This document shows positions 1-5,592 of a stretch of DNA of 5,592 nucleotides, in pieces. Under the pieces are notes generated by a model. The model saw nothing but the letters and a program-made list of their open reading frames with translations. It did not search any database and was not told the DNA's origin. Each line of letters opens with the position of its first letter. Within the stretch, counting starts at the first letter, position 1. This DNA comes from DATECU01 sp035286745. GTDB lineage: Bacteria; Acidobacteriota; Vicinamibacteria; Fen-336. The stretch is taken from positions 1-5,592 of the forward strand of contig DATECU010000037.1 of NCBI GenBank assembly GCA_035286745.1, read 5' to 3'. Made by a program: the position numbers and the translations under genes.

Positions 1-304
1 CCCCGGCGCGGACCAGCCGCTCGCGCAGCCGCGGGACGTCGGTCGGAACCTGGACCTCGACCCGCACCACGGGCTCGCCCAGGAGCGATCGCTGGTCCTC
101 TGCGGGCAGCAGTCCGGCCCCCGCGCGCCGTGCGCGTTCGCTGTCCCGCGCGGCCAGGTAGAAGTACGGGCGCTGGCGGGTGTCGCGAACCAGGAACGTC
201 GAGCCCTGGTCGAGGCGGCCGTAGAGCTGCACCACCGGCCGGCCCGACTCGACGCGGTAGGTGGGCTGGAGGACGAAGCCGCGGAACGAAGACCCGGTCG
301 TCAT
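1..304 (-). CDS. polB: DNA polymerase II (B family), N-terminal fragment, cut by left window edge
   Basis: The frame opens at ATG 304 and stays open for 101 codons to the left edge, so only the N-terminal domain is visible. Seen: residues 9-15 GFVLQPT, 22-30 RPVVQLYGR, 37-49 FLVRDTRQRPYFY, and 77-97 with GEPVVRVEVQVP followed by a DVPRLRERL stretch. This series of strands (a 'view, name, show colour' of the argument, a PYFY segment, then a G-x-PV-x-R-V-E-V strand and a P-x-D-V-P-x-LR helix) is what I know from the N-terminal domain of bacterial DNA polymerase II proteins. That enzyme is a cytoplasmic DNA polymerase with 3'-5' exonuclease used in repair and replication restart. The exonuclease and polymerase motifs would lie outside the window, so the assignment rests on the N-terminal pattern alone. 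An in-frame ATG at 316 is an alternative start (adds MACS). Neither start has a Shine-Dalgarno sequence. I prefer 304 because 316 falls inside a -10-like TACAAT. The gene is divergent from the OPT transporter gene. Confidence 0.72.
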   Translation of the reverse strand, partial: MTTGSSFRGFVLQPTYRVESGRPVVQLYGRLDQGSTFLVRDTRQRPYFYLAARDSERARRAGAGLLPAEDQRSLLGEPVVRVEVQVPTDVPRLRERLVRAG

Positions 305-314
305 GGAGCACGCC

Positions 315-320
315 ATTGTA
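315..320 (-). promoter_or_regulatory. Candidate -10 box (TACAAT) for the minus-strand polymerase gene
   Basis: On the minus strand, positions 320 to 315 read TACAAT, five of six matches to the sigma70 consensus TATAAT, in a very GC-rich intergenic region. A start point about seven bases downstream would fall near 308, leaving a leader of only about four bases before ATG 304. That fits the lack of a ribosome-binding site. No convincing -35 hexamer lies 16-18 bp upstream (around 338-344, GTCGGG-like). This is a motif match only. Confidence 0.35.
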
Positions 321-345
321 GTTCGGCAGCGGAGACGCCCGACCG

Positions 346-368
346 CCGGGGCCGGGAGCCGGCCCCGG
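346..368. repeat. Perfect inverted repeat in divergent intergenic region
   Basis: The left arm CCGGGGCCGG (346-355) and right arm CCGGCCCCGG (359-368) are exact reverse complements separated by GAG (356-358). The pairing stops at 345/369, which are both G. There is no T tract on either side, so it does not look like an intrinsic terminator. It sits between the two divergent starts, just upstream of where a -35 for the minus-strand gene would be and about 65 bp upstream of the TAGAAT box of the transporter. It could be an operator or a DNA or RNA hairpin. Chance is also possible because the base composition favours such runs. Confidence 0.6.
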
Positions 369-433
369 GCGACAGACCGCCGAGTTCGGGCTGGCCGAGG
401 GCCCGATCTCACCCCCGGGCGCGGCTTCGCGGA

Positions 434-439
434 TAGAAT
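434..439 (+). promoter_or_regulatory. Candidate -10 box (TAGAAT) for the OPT transporter gene
   Basis: TAGAAT matches five of six positions of the sigma70 -10 consensus and is the most AT-rich hexamer upstream of the transporter. A start around 446 would give a leader of about 27 bases that carries the AGGAGG site. The expected -35 position (about 410-417) is C-rich and does not resemble TTGACA, so the promoter may depend on an activator or another sigma factor, or may lie elsewhere. Confidence 0.35.
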
Positions 440-459
440 CCAGGTCGCCCGCTGGCCTC

Positions 460-465
460 AGGAGG
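460..465 (+). promoter_or_regulatory. Shine-Dalgarno site of the OPT transporter
   Basis: AGGAGG is a perfect anti-16S match with a 7-base spacer to ATG 473. It fixes the start of the transporter gene. Confidence 0.85.
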
Positions 466-472
466 CAGACCG

Positions 473-2314
473 ATGAACGAGCCGAGCCCGAACCCCACGG
501 CCGCTGATCCCGAGCGCGACTGGCTCGCCAACGTCTACCAGGGGACCAAGCCCCAGCTCACCCTGCGCGCCATCCTGGCTGGCATGCTGATCGGTGTCGT
601 GATGTGCCTGTCCAACCTGTACGTCTTCTTCAAGACGGGCTGGTCGATGGGGGTGACGATCACGGCCGCAATCCTGGCCTTCGCGCTCTTCCGAATGCTG
701 GCTGCGGCACGTCTGGTGAAGGAGCCGCTGGGGGCGCTCGAGAACAACGCCCTCACCACCGTCTCCTCGGGCGCGGGCTACATGACGGGTGGCGGCAACA
801 TGGCCGCCTTCGGGGCCCTGCTCATGGTCACCACCGTGCGCCCCGAAACGCTGCCGATGGTGGCCTGGTTTGGCGTCATCGCGGCGCTCGGCGTCTTTGC
901 CGCCATTCCCATCAAGCGCCAGCTCATCAACAAGGAGAGCCTGGCGTTTCCCACCGGCACCGCGACTGCCGAGACCATCCGCACCATCCATGGCGTGGGC
1001 GGCGAGGCCGCCGGCGAGGGCTCGCGGCAGTCGCGAGCGCTAGGCTGGGCTGCGTTCGGCGCCGCCGCGCTGACCTGGTTCCGAGACGCCCGCGCGCCGT
1101 TCATGCCCTTCAACCTGCCAGGCTCGCTGCCGCTGCCCATCACGGTCGCCGGCCGTGCCGCCGCAGAGTGGACGCTGGCGCTCAAGACCGAGGTGGTGCT
1201 CTTGGGGGCGGGCGCGCTGATGAGCTTCCGCACCGCCTGGTCGATGTTGCTGGGCGGCCTGCTGACCTACGGCGTGCTGGCTCCCACGCTGGTGGAGCGC
1301 GGCCTGGTTGCGGCTGTGAGCTACAAGGCCATCGTCGGCTGGACGGTGTGGCCCGGCGCCTCCATCCTGGTGGCCTCGGGGCTGACCTCCTTCGCTCTCG
1401 ACTGGAGGAGCGTCCTCCGGGCCTTCTCGGGCATGGCGCGTGCGTTTGGCGTGGGCGGATCAGACTCCCACCCCATCGACGAAGTCGAATGCCCCGGAAG
1501 CTGGTTCCCGATCGGATTCGCCGTGCTGGGGCCGGTGGTGGTCCTGCTGATGACCTGGCTCTTCCAGATTCCCATCTGGGCGGGCCTGATCGCCGTGCCG
1601 TTGGCGGTGGTGATGGGTTTCGTGGCCGCTCGTGTCACCGGCGAGACCGACGTGACGCCAACCAAGGCCCTCGGCCCGGTCACCCAGCTCATCTACGGCG
1701 GCCTGACGCCTGGCAACCTCTCGGGCAACATCATGGCCGCGAACGTCACGGGCGGCGTGGGGCTGCACGCGGCGGACCTGCTCACCACTCTGAAGACCGG
1801 CTGGCTGCTGGGCGGCAGCCCGCGCGCCCAGTTCAAGGCCCAGCTCTTTGGCGTGTTGGCCGGCGCGGCGGTGGTGGTGCCGGCCTTCAACCTGCTGATT
1901 CCCGACCCCTCCACCCTCGGCAGTGAGGCATGGCCCGCGCCTTCTTGCCTGGTCTGGGCCGGCGTCTCCCAGGCCTTCGCCCACGGCCTCTCGGCGCTCG
2001 ACGGTGCGGCGCGCGCGGCCATCCTGGCGGGCCTGCTGCTGGGAGTCGCCCTGGCGCTGGCCGAGCGCTTCGCGCCCAAGCCCGTGAAGGCCTGGGTGCC
2101 ATCGCCCTCCGGCCTCGGCATCGCCATGGTGATCCCCGGCAGCAACTCGATCGCCATGTTCCTGGGGGGCCTGGCGGCCGAGCTGTTGCGCCGAAGCCGC
2201 CCGCTGGCGGCCCGGCGTTACGTGGTCTCGGTCAGCTCGGGCCTGATCGCCGGCGAGAGCCTGATGGGCGTCGCGGTGGCGCTCCTGATCGCCTCCGGGA
2301 TGCTGGCGAAGTAG
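473..2314 (+). CDS. OPT family oligopeptide / metal-chelate transporter
   Basis: This 613-aa inner-membrane protein belongs to the OPT family (TCDB 2.A.67), secondary transporters that import short peptides or metal-siderophore/metal-chelate complexes, probably coupled to protons. Seen: a short hydrophilic N-terminus (1-30); then PQLTLRAILAGMLIG (27-41) and SNLYVFFKTGWSMGVTI (47-63) forming the family's opening helices; ENNALTTVSSGAGYMTGG (90-107); FPTGTATAETIRTIHG (159-174); GLTPGNLSGNIMAANVTGG (410-428); the ADLLTTLKTGWLLGGSP stretch (434-450) followed by RAQFKAQLFGV; VPSPSGLGIAMVIPGS (542-557); and GLIAGESLMGV (590-600). Hydrophobic stretches suggest roughly 14-16 membrane helices. The length is usual for prokaryotic members, and both ends look intact, so I consider it complete. 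The start is set by the strong AGGAGG site. It stands alone on the plus strand, and the next gene converges 6 bp away. Substrate cannot be read from the sequence. The family call is firm; peptide versus metal-chelate is open. Confidence 0.94.
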   Translation: MNEPSPNPTAADPERDWLANVYQGTKPQLTLRAILAGMLIGVVMCLSNLYVFFKTGWSMGVTITAAILAFALFRMLAAARLVKEPLGALENNALTTVSSGAGYMTGGGNMAAFGALLMVTTVRPETLPMVAWFGVIAALGVFAAIPIKRQLINKESLAFPTGTATAETIRTIHGVGGEAAGEGSRQSRALGWAAFGAAALTWFRDARAPFMPFNLPGSLPLPITVAGRAAAEWTLALKTEVVLLGAGALMSFRTAWSMLLGGLLTYGVLAPTLVERGLVAAVSYKAIVGWTVWPGASILVASGLTSFALDWRSVLRAFSGMARAFGVGGSDSHPIDEVECPGSWFPIGFAVLGPVVVLLMTWLFQIPIWAGLIAVPLAVVMGFVAARVTGETDVTPTKALGPVTQLIYGGLTPGNLSGNIMAANVTGGVGLHAADLLTTLKTGWLLGGSPRAQFKAQLFGVLAGAAVVVPAFNLLIPDPSTLGSEAWPAPSCLVWAGVSQAFAHGLSALDGAARAAILAGLLLGVALALAERFAPKPVKAWVPSPSGLGIAMVIPGSNSIAMFLGGLAAELLRRSRPLAARRYVVSVSSGLIAGESLMGVAVALLIASGMLAK

Positions 2315-2320
2315 CCCCGG

Positions 2321-3001
2321 TCAGTGGGTGAGCGCGTAGATGGCGATGTTGAGGGCGATCTTCTTGGCGTCCTCGGGGAGCACGCCCCGGCCCCGGTTGC
2401 AGCTATTGGACATGGAGAACGAGCAACAGAGGCCGTCTTCGCCCAGCACCGCCACCAGGTCGTCTTGGAAGAACAACCCCTCGAGCAGCACGTCGCGGTT
2501 TCCGTTGGCCGAACGGATGCGCTCCATCTTGTAGAACGAGCGGTAGATGAGGTGGTCGTAGGGGATCTTGCGCACGGCCTCGGCCGGGAAGATCCGCCCC
2601 ATCTCCCTTCGCCAGGCGGCGGGGAACTCGGGGTTGGTGCAGCAGCCGGAAGCGAAGACGAAGCCGCCGCGGGCCAGGTACTTGCGGAGGTTCTCGCGTT
2701 CGGCGTCGGCGAGCACGAAGTCGGCGTGGCCGTTCATGAACAGGAACGGGGTCTCGAACAGGCCGTCGTCGGCCAGCTTGATCTCCCGCTCTTCCTGCAC
2801 CTCGATGGTGGAGGTGCGGGAGACCAGGCGCACCAGGTCTTGCCCCACGTCCCCGCAGTCGTTGCCTTGGTTGGGTCCAAAGGACAGGCGGCCGACGAAG
2901 AAGGTGGCGTGGCGGTCCCTGGACTGGGCCCGACTCGGGCCGTCCAGGCCCGGCGCGACCAGGGCCACGAGCAACGCGAGACGGGCACCGCGCCGCTTCA
3001 C
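2321..3001 (-). CDS. Exported DUF4159 domain protein, cysteine-rich variant
   Basis: I place the start at GTG 3001, which gives 226 aa. The frame is open as far as 3631, but everything beyond 3001 lies antisense-free inside the upstream VWA gene in another frame. GTG 3001 overlaps that gene's TGA as GTGA, and a signal peptide starts exactly there: MKRRGARLALLVALVAPGL with a likely cut after SRA (residue 25). A G-run (TGGGGGC) six bases upstream may serve as ribosome-binding site. Seen in the mature part: FVGRLSFGPN (35-44), PFLFMNGHADF (85-95), ENLRKYLARGGFVFASGCC (103-121), EFPAAWRREMGRIFP (125-139), IPYDHLIYRSFY (146-157), and the terminal ALNIAIYALTH. These follow the DUF4159 pattern (P-F-L/I-Y-M, L-R-x-Y-L-x-x-G-G-F, R-x-F-P, P-x-D-H-P-I-F, N-I-x-x-Y-A-x-T-H). 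DUF4159 has a glutamine-amidotransferase-like fold and no settled function. Odd: six cysteines (49, 120, 121, 192, 193, 201) at motif positions where acidic and aromatic residues are usual. It is the last gene of the operon. Confidence 0.87.
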   Translation of the reverse strand: MKRRGARLALLVALVAPGLDGPSRAQSRDRHATFFVGRLSFGPNQGNDCGDVGQDLVRLVSRTSTIEVQEEREIKLADDGLFETPFLFMNGHADFVLADAERENLRKYLARGGFVFASGCCTNPEFPAAWRREMGRIFPAEAVRKIPYDHLIYRSFYKMERIRSANGNRDVLLEGLFFQDDLVAVLGEDGLCCSFSMSNSCNRGRGVLPEDAKKIALNIAIYALTH

Positions 3002-5217
3002 GGCAGCCCCCAGCGCTTGCGCAGCAGCCACTCCCCGCCCAAGAGGGCCAGCAGGGCCGCCATCACCCAGGCGGTAAGACCCAGCGGCACCGGCCGAGAG
3101 CGGCCCCGGCTGGCCGCCAGCGCGCTCTGGATGCGGGCCAGGAGCGGCGAACCGTCCCCGGCTTCCTCGGCGGCGAGCGCAAAGCCCCCGCTCACTGCGG
3201 CCCACTGCCGCAGGTTCTCCATGTCCCGGGCGGTTGCGGTCATCTCGCGGTCCAGATCCAGGATCTCGACCGCCTGGGTGGCCAGGGCCGAGCCGCGCTG
3301 GTCCTCCACCGCCACCGTGTAGAGGCCCGCGGTCTCGGCGCGGAAGCGGATTTCGAGCGGGCGCAGCGGCTCCAGGTGGGCCGTCTGATCCAGGATCAGC
3401 TTGCCGCCAGGTGCGCGGACGCGGAGCCGGTAGTCGCCGCCAGCGCCCGTCTCTTCCGGCCGGGGGAGCTTCTCCAGCAGGGCCTTGACCTCGGCTCCGG
3501 CGCTCAGGTCCTGATCGAGGATCTGGATCTGAAAGTCGGCCCGGCCCGCCTGACCCAGGTAGTGGAAGAGCTGCCGCCAGAAGCGATCGTAGGCGGCGGG
3601 GTCCGCGTCCTTCGCCAAACGCCACCGCCACAGGCTCTCGATACTGAGCACCGCCGCCAGCCCGGCTCCATAGCTCTGAGAAGCCATCAGCACGCGTCGT
3701 CCGTGGGGCCCTTGGTCCCGATCATGGCGGGCCCAGACCACAGCACCCGGTTTCTCGCGGAGCACCCGCCCGTAGCCGGTGAAGCTGGGGAGGCTGTCCC
3801 AGACCCGAGCGCTGGAGCCGTCGTCGGTCACCTGGAAGACGGCGCTGCGTTTGGCTTCCTCGGTGAGCTGAAAGTGGAAGGGGCGATCGAGGCCGGAGAC
3901 GCCGCTCTGGGTGTCGAAGCTGACCGGCAGGAGCTGCTCGAGCCGGCTGCCTTGCCACGATCCGTCGAAGGTGCTTTCCCCGCCGATCATCAGCACCCCT
4001 CCTCCCAGCTCGGAGCAAAAGCGGGCCACCAGGTCTTGCTGGACCGGCGTGAGGTCCCCGGCCCGTAGCTCGGAGAGAACCAGGACGCGGTAGGCGGCGA
4101 TCTCCGCCAGGGTCTTGGGGAAGCCGCCGGCCAGCTCGCCGGCGCTTTCCAGGTTCTGGCGGAAGACCGATTGTTTGGAGGTGCGGGAGAGGCCGGTCAT
4201 CCGCACCGTGGGATCGCTGCGCAGGGCGCGGCCGATGAACTTGAAGTCCCAGGTGAGCGCTCCCTGAGCGAACAGGATCCGGAATTCCCTTTCCTGGCCG
4301 ATGCGCACCGGCGCGCTGCTGCGGGTGCTGGCGGTCACCACCTGGGAACCCGCAGGGAGGCGCAGTTGCAGTGTGTACTCGTGGAGACCGGGCTGGTCTT
4401 CCGTGAGGTCGAAGCCCTCGGACCAGAGCCGCGAGCCGCCGCCGTCCATGGCCACCCGCCGCGACTGGGCGAGCAGCCCGTCACGCAGCAACAGCAGGTC
4501 GAAGTCGGGCAGCGGGCTGCCGCTGGCCTGAAGCTGGGCCGAGACGCGGAAGCTCCGCTTGGGGGGCACTCGTTGCGGAGCCAGCGCTCGCGTCAGGTTG
4601 AGGCTGGGGACGCCCTGGTCGCGGCCGAAGCCGACCGCCAGCACCGGCGTCGCCGTCTCCAGCAGAGACAGCAGCGCCGCCTGATTGGACTCGGATCGGT
4701 TGGCGGCTCCGTCGGTCAGCGCCACCACGGCCGCCGGAGGCGGATCGGCGCTCACCACCCCCTGCAAGATGGCGCCGCCCAGGTCGGTACGGGATCCGGT
4801 CGGCTCCGCGGCCCGGGCCGCGGTCAGGCCGAGCGGCGTGGCCGAGACGTCAAAGGCGAGACTCTCGATCTTGAACCCGGCGCGCCTCAAGGTTGGTGCC
4901 AGGCGGTCCTGGGCCCAGGCGGTGGCCTGCCGGTAGCGGCTCTCTCCGGCCTCGACGAGGCCCATGCTCCGACTGCGATCGAGCAGCAGCACCACGGTGC
5001 GGCGGTCCTGGGCAGCCAGTGGGACCGGCCGCACCGGGCGGGCCAGCAGCCCCAACGCCAGCAGCAAGCCCAGGCCACGCGTCAGGCACAGCCCGGCGAT
5101 CCGGGCTGGCGCCAGCCCCTGGCGGCGCAGGCGCCGGATCCGCCAGGCCAGGAAAGCCAGCAGCAGGGGCGCCCCGACGTAGAGGACGGCGCCCAGCTCG
5201 AAGCTCAGGCGTTCCAT
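2998..5217 (-). CDS. VWA / glutamine amidotransferase-like membrane protein (Bat-type)
   Basis: This 739-aa protein is predicted to sit in the inner membrane with most of its mass in the periplasm. Two N-terminal membrane helices lie at about 8-24 and 42-60, joined by an Arg-rich loop (26-39). A VWA domain follows (about 74-200) with an intact metal-binding MIDAS: D80-R-S82-R-S84, T144-D145 and T168-D169-G170. A beta-rich stretch (about 205-310) comes next. Then a class I glutamine-amidotransferase-like domain (about 312-435) with RILFAQGALTWDFKFIGRAL and GGGVLMIGGESTFDG; the nucleophile elbow has no cysteine, so amidotransferase activity is not expected. YGAGLAAVLSIESLWRWRLA (516-535) and FWRQLFHYLG (546-555) are typical of this family. 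A C-terminal Ig-like region (about 560-655), a third helix (about 709-728) and an RKRW tail close the protein. Related proteins occur in MoxR-ATPase/DUF58 clusters, and MIDAS-dependent protein binding is the inferred role. The gene begins 8 bp after the preceding stop without a good Shine-Dalgarno site and overlaps the next gene by 4 bp, so translational coupling is likely. Confidence 0.9.
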   Translation of the reverse strand: MERLSFELGAVLYVGAPLLLAFLAWRIRRLRRQGLAPARIAGLCLTRGLGLLLALGLLARPVRPVPLAAQDRRTVVLLLDRSRSMGLVEAGESRYRQATAWAQDRLAPTLRRAGFKIESLAFDVSATPLGLTAARAAEPTGSRTDLGGAILQGVVSADPPPAAVVALTDGAANRSESNQAALLSLLETATPVLAVGFGRDQGVPSLNLTRALAPQRVPPKRSFRVSAQLQASGSPLPDFDLLLLRDGLLAQSRRVAMDGGGSRLWSEGFDLTEDQPGLHEYTLQLRLPAGSQVVTASTRSSAPVRIGQEREFRILFAQGALTWDFKFIGRALRSDPTVRMTGLSRTSKQSVFRQNLESAGELAGGFPKTLAEIAAYRVLVLSELRAGDLTPVQQDLVARFCSELGGGVLMIGGESTFDGSWQGSRLEQLLPVSFDTQSGVSGLDRPFHFQLTEEAKRSAVFQVTDDGSSARVWDSLPSFTGYGRVLREKPGAVVWARHDRDQGPHGRRVLMASQSYGAGLAAVLSIESLWRWRLAKDADPAAYDRFWRQLFHYLGQAGRADFQIQILDQDLSAGAEVKALLEKLPRPEETGAGGDYRLRVRAPGGKLILDQTAHLEPLRPLEIRFRAETAGLYTVAVEDQRGSALATQAVEILDLDREMTATARDMENLRQWAAVSGGFALAAEEAGDGSPLLARIQSALAASRGRSRPVPLGLTAWVMAALLALLGGEWLLRKRWGLP

Positions 5218-5225
5218 GGAGGCGC

Positions 5226-5592
5226 CTACTGAGGCTGCTCCGACAGCTTCTGGAAGTAGCGCTGGATGCGGTCGCGATAGGCGGGAGGAACCCGGGAGAG
5301 GTCGATGTGGCGCAGGTCGGCCCGCTCGCTGTGCGCCAATCGTCGATCGCTCATCTCCACGCGGAACTGCTCGATCTGCTCCAGGAGCTTCTTGAGCCGG
5401 GGGCCGTCGATCTTGGCCTGCTTCTTGTCCAGCTCCTTCTCCACCTCCACCAGCAAGCGGGCCGATCGCCGGTCCTTGCCGTAGAGGCCCAGCACGCCCT
5501 CCCGCAAGTGGAGCAGGGCCTCCCGCCTCTGCTTCTCCCGGTCTTCGGGGCTCCGGCTCTTGCCGGCCTCCTCCGCCATGCCTTCGAGGGCC
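5226..5592 (-). CDS. C-terminal part of a charged coiled-coil protein, cut by right window edge
   Basis: The frame is open to the right edge and stops at TAG 5226. An ATG at 5579 would give 117 aa, but codons upstream of it (A-L-E-G) are also open and read smoothly into MAEEAG, so I think this is an internal Met of a longer protein. Seen: a strongly charged helical region (about residues 8-80, counted from that Met) rich in E, K, R and spaced leucines, including LLVEVEKELDKK and LKKLLEQIEQF, likely a coiled coil. It ends in a compact C-terminus, IDLSRVPPAYRDRIQRYFQKLSEQ. A tail of the form VPP-x-YR-x-x-V/I-x-x-YF-x-x-L is familiar to me from large coiled-coil membrane proteins (DUF4175-like or hypothetical) in VWA/MoxR operons of Acidobacteriota and Planctomycetota. 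No membrane helix is visible in this piece. It lies 8 bp before the VWA gene in the same operon. Function is unknown; family assignment is tentative. Confidence 0.75.
   Translation of the reverse strand, partial: ALEGMAEEAGKSRSPEDREKQRREALLHLREGVLGLYGKDRRSARLLVEVEKELDKKQAKIDGPRLKKLLEQIEQFRVEMSDRRLAHSERADLRHIDLSRVPPAYRDRIQRYFQKLSEQPQ

Noticed and set aside
346..368. The intergenic dyad as an intrinsic terminator
   Set aside because: No T tract follows on either strand, and it lies between two divergent starts where no gene ends.
130..476. Two small plus-strand frames (63 and 71 aa) across the left gene and intergenic region
   Set aside because: Both are Arg/Gly/Pro-rich, lack ribosome-binding sites, and the first lies opposite the polymerase N-terminus.
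604..1926. A 440-aa open frame on the plus strand inside the transporter gene
   Set aside because: It is rich in R, G, H, A and P with no recognisable domain, and it overlaps the clear OPT gene in another frame. Long open frames of this kind are expected in GC-rich coding DNA.
2324..3322. A 332-aa plus-strand frame opposite the DUF4159 gene and the end of the VWA gene
   Set aside because: It spans two real genes on the opposite strand, has low-complexity V/G/E/H/Q content and shows no family motif.
3002..3631. N-terminal extension of the DUF4159 frame by 210 codons
   Set aside because: The added residues are Arg/Gly/Pro-rich, have no domain, and lie within the well-supported VWA gene. The signal peptide begins exactly at GTG 3001, which overlaps the VWA stop.
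5220..5227. Palindrome AGGCGCCT between the coiled-coil and VWA genes
   Set aside because: Eight bases centred on GGCGCC are common by chance in sequence of this composition, and it overlaps the stop codon region.
4171..5232. A 353-aa plus-strand frame opposite the VWA gene
   Set aside because: Its composition is dominated by Q, R, G, A and H and it mirrors the codons of the VWA gene on the other strand. No domain or ribosome-binding site supports it.

Overview
This window is a GC-rich piece of bacterial chromosome. Almost every third codon position is G or C, and long spurious open frames run opposite the real genes. It is densely packed, with one divergent promoter region of about 170 bp and otherwise gaps or overlaps of only a few bases. 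The mix of genes fits Acidobacteriota, Gemmatimonadota, Planctomycetota or a related environmental lineage: a bacterial B-family DNA polymerase II, a prokaryotic OPT transporter, and a VWA/glutamine-amidotransferase-like membrane protein next to a DUF4159 protein. The phylum is inference only. I see no tRNA, rRNA, mobile element or CRISPR array.

Layout, left to right. (1) Positions 1-304, minus strand: the first 101 residues of a protein resembling the N-terminus of DNA polymerase II (PolB), running off the left edge. (2) Positions 305-472: a divergent intergenic region with a perfect 10-bp-arm inverted repeat, a TACAAT box close to the polymerase start, and a TAGAAT box plus a strong AGGAGG ribosome-binding site before the transporter. 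(3) Positions 473-2314, plus strand: a complete OPT-family oligopeptide/metal-chelate transporter of 613 aa. (4) A convergent junction of only 6 bp. (5) Positions 2321-5592, minus strand: the 3' end of an operon, transcribed from beyond the right edge. It contains the C-terminal part of a charged, coiled-coil protein. Next is a 739-aa membrane protein with an intact VWA MIDAS motif and a GATase-like domain. Last is a 226-aa exported DUF4159 protein that starts at a GTG overlapping the preceding stop by 4 bp.

The minus-strand genes look like the distal end of a MoxR/Bat-type cluster. In such clusters a MoxR AAA+ ATPase, a DUF58 protein and VWA membrane proteins are thought to act together at the cell envelope, but their biochemical role is not settled. 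The upstream genes that would confirm this lie outside the window. The most notable feature is the DUF4159 protein. Its usual acidic and aromatic motif positions appear to be replaced by cysteines, including two CC pairs, in a protein predicted to be secreted. The polymerase and the transporter are divergent neighbours with no evident functional link.
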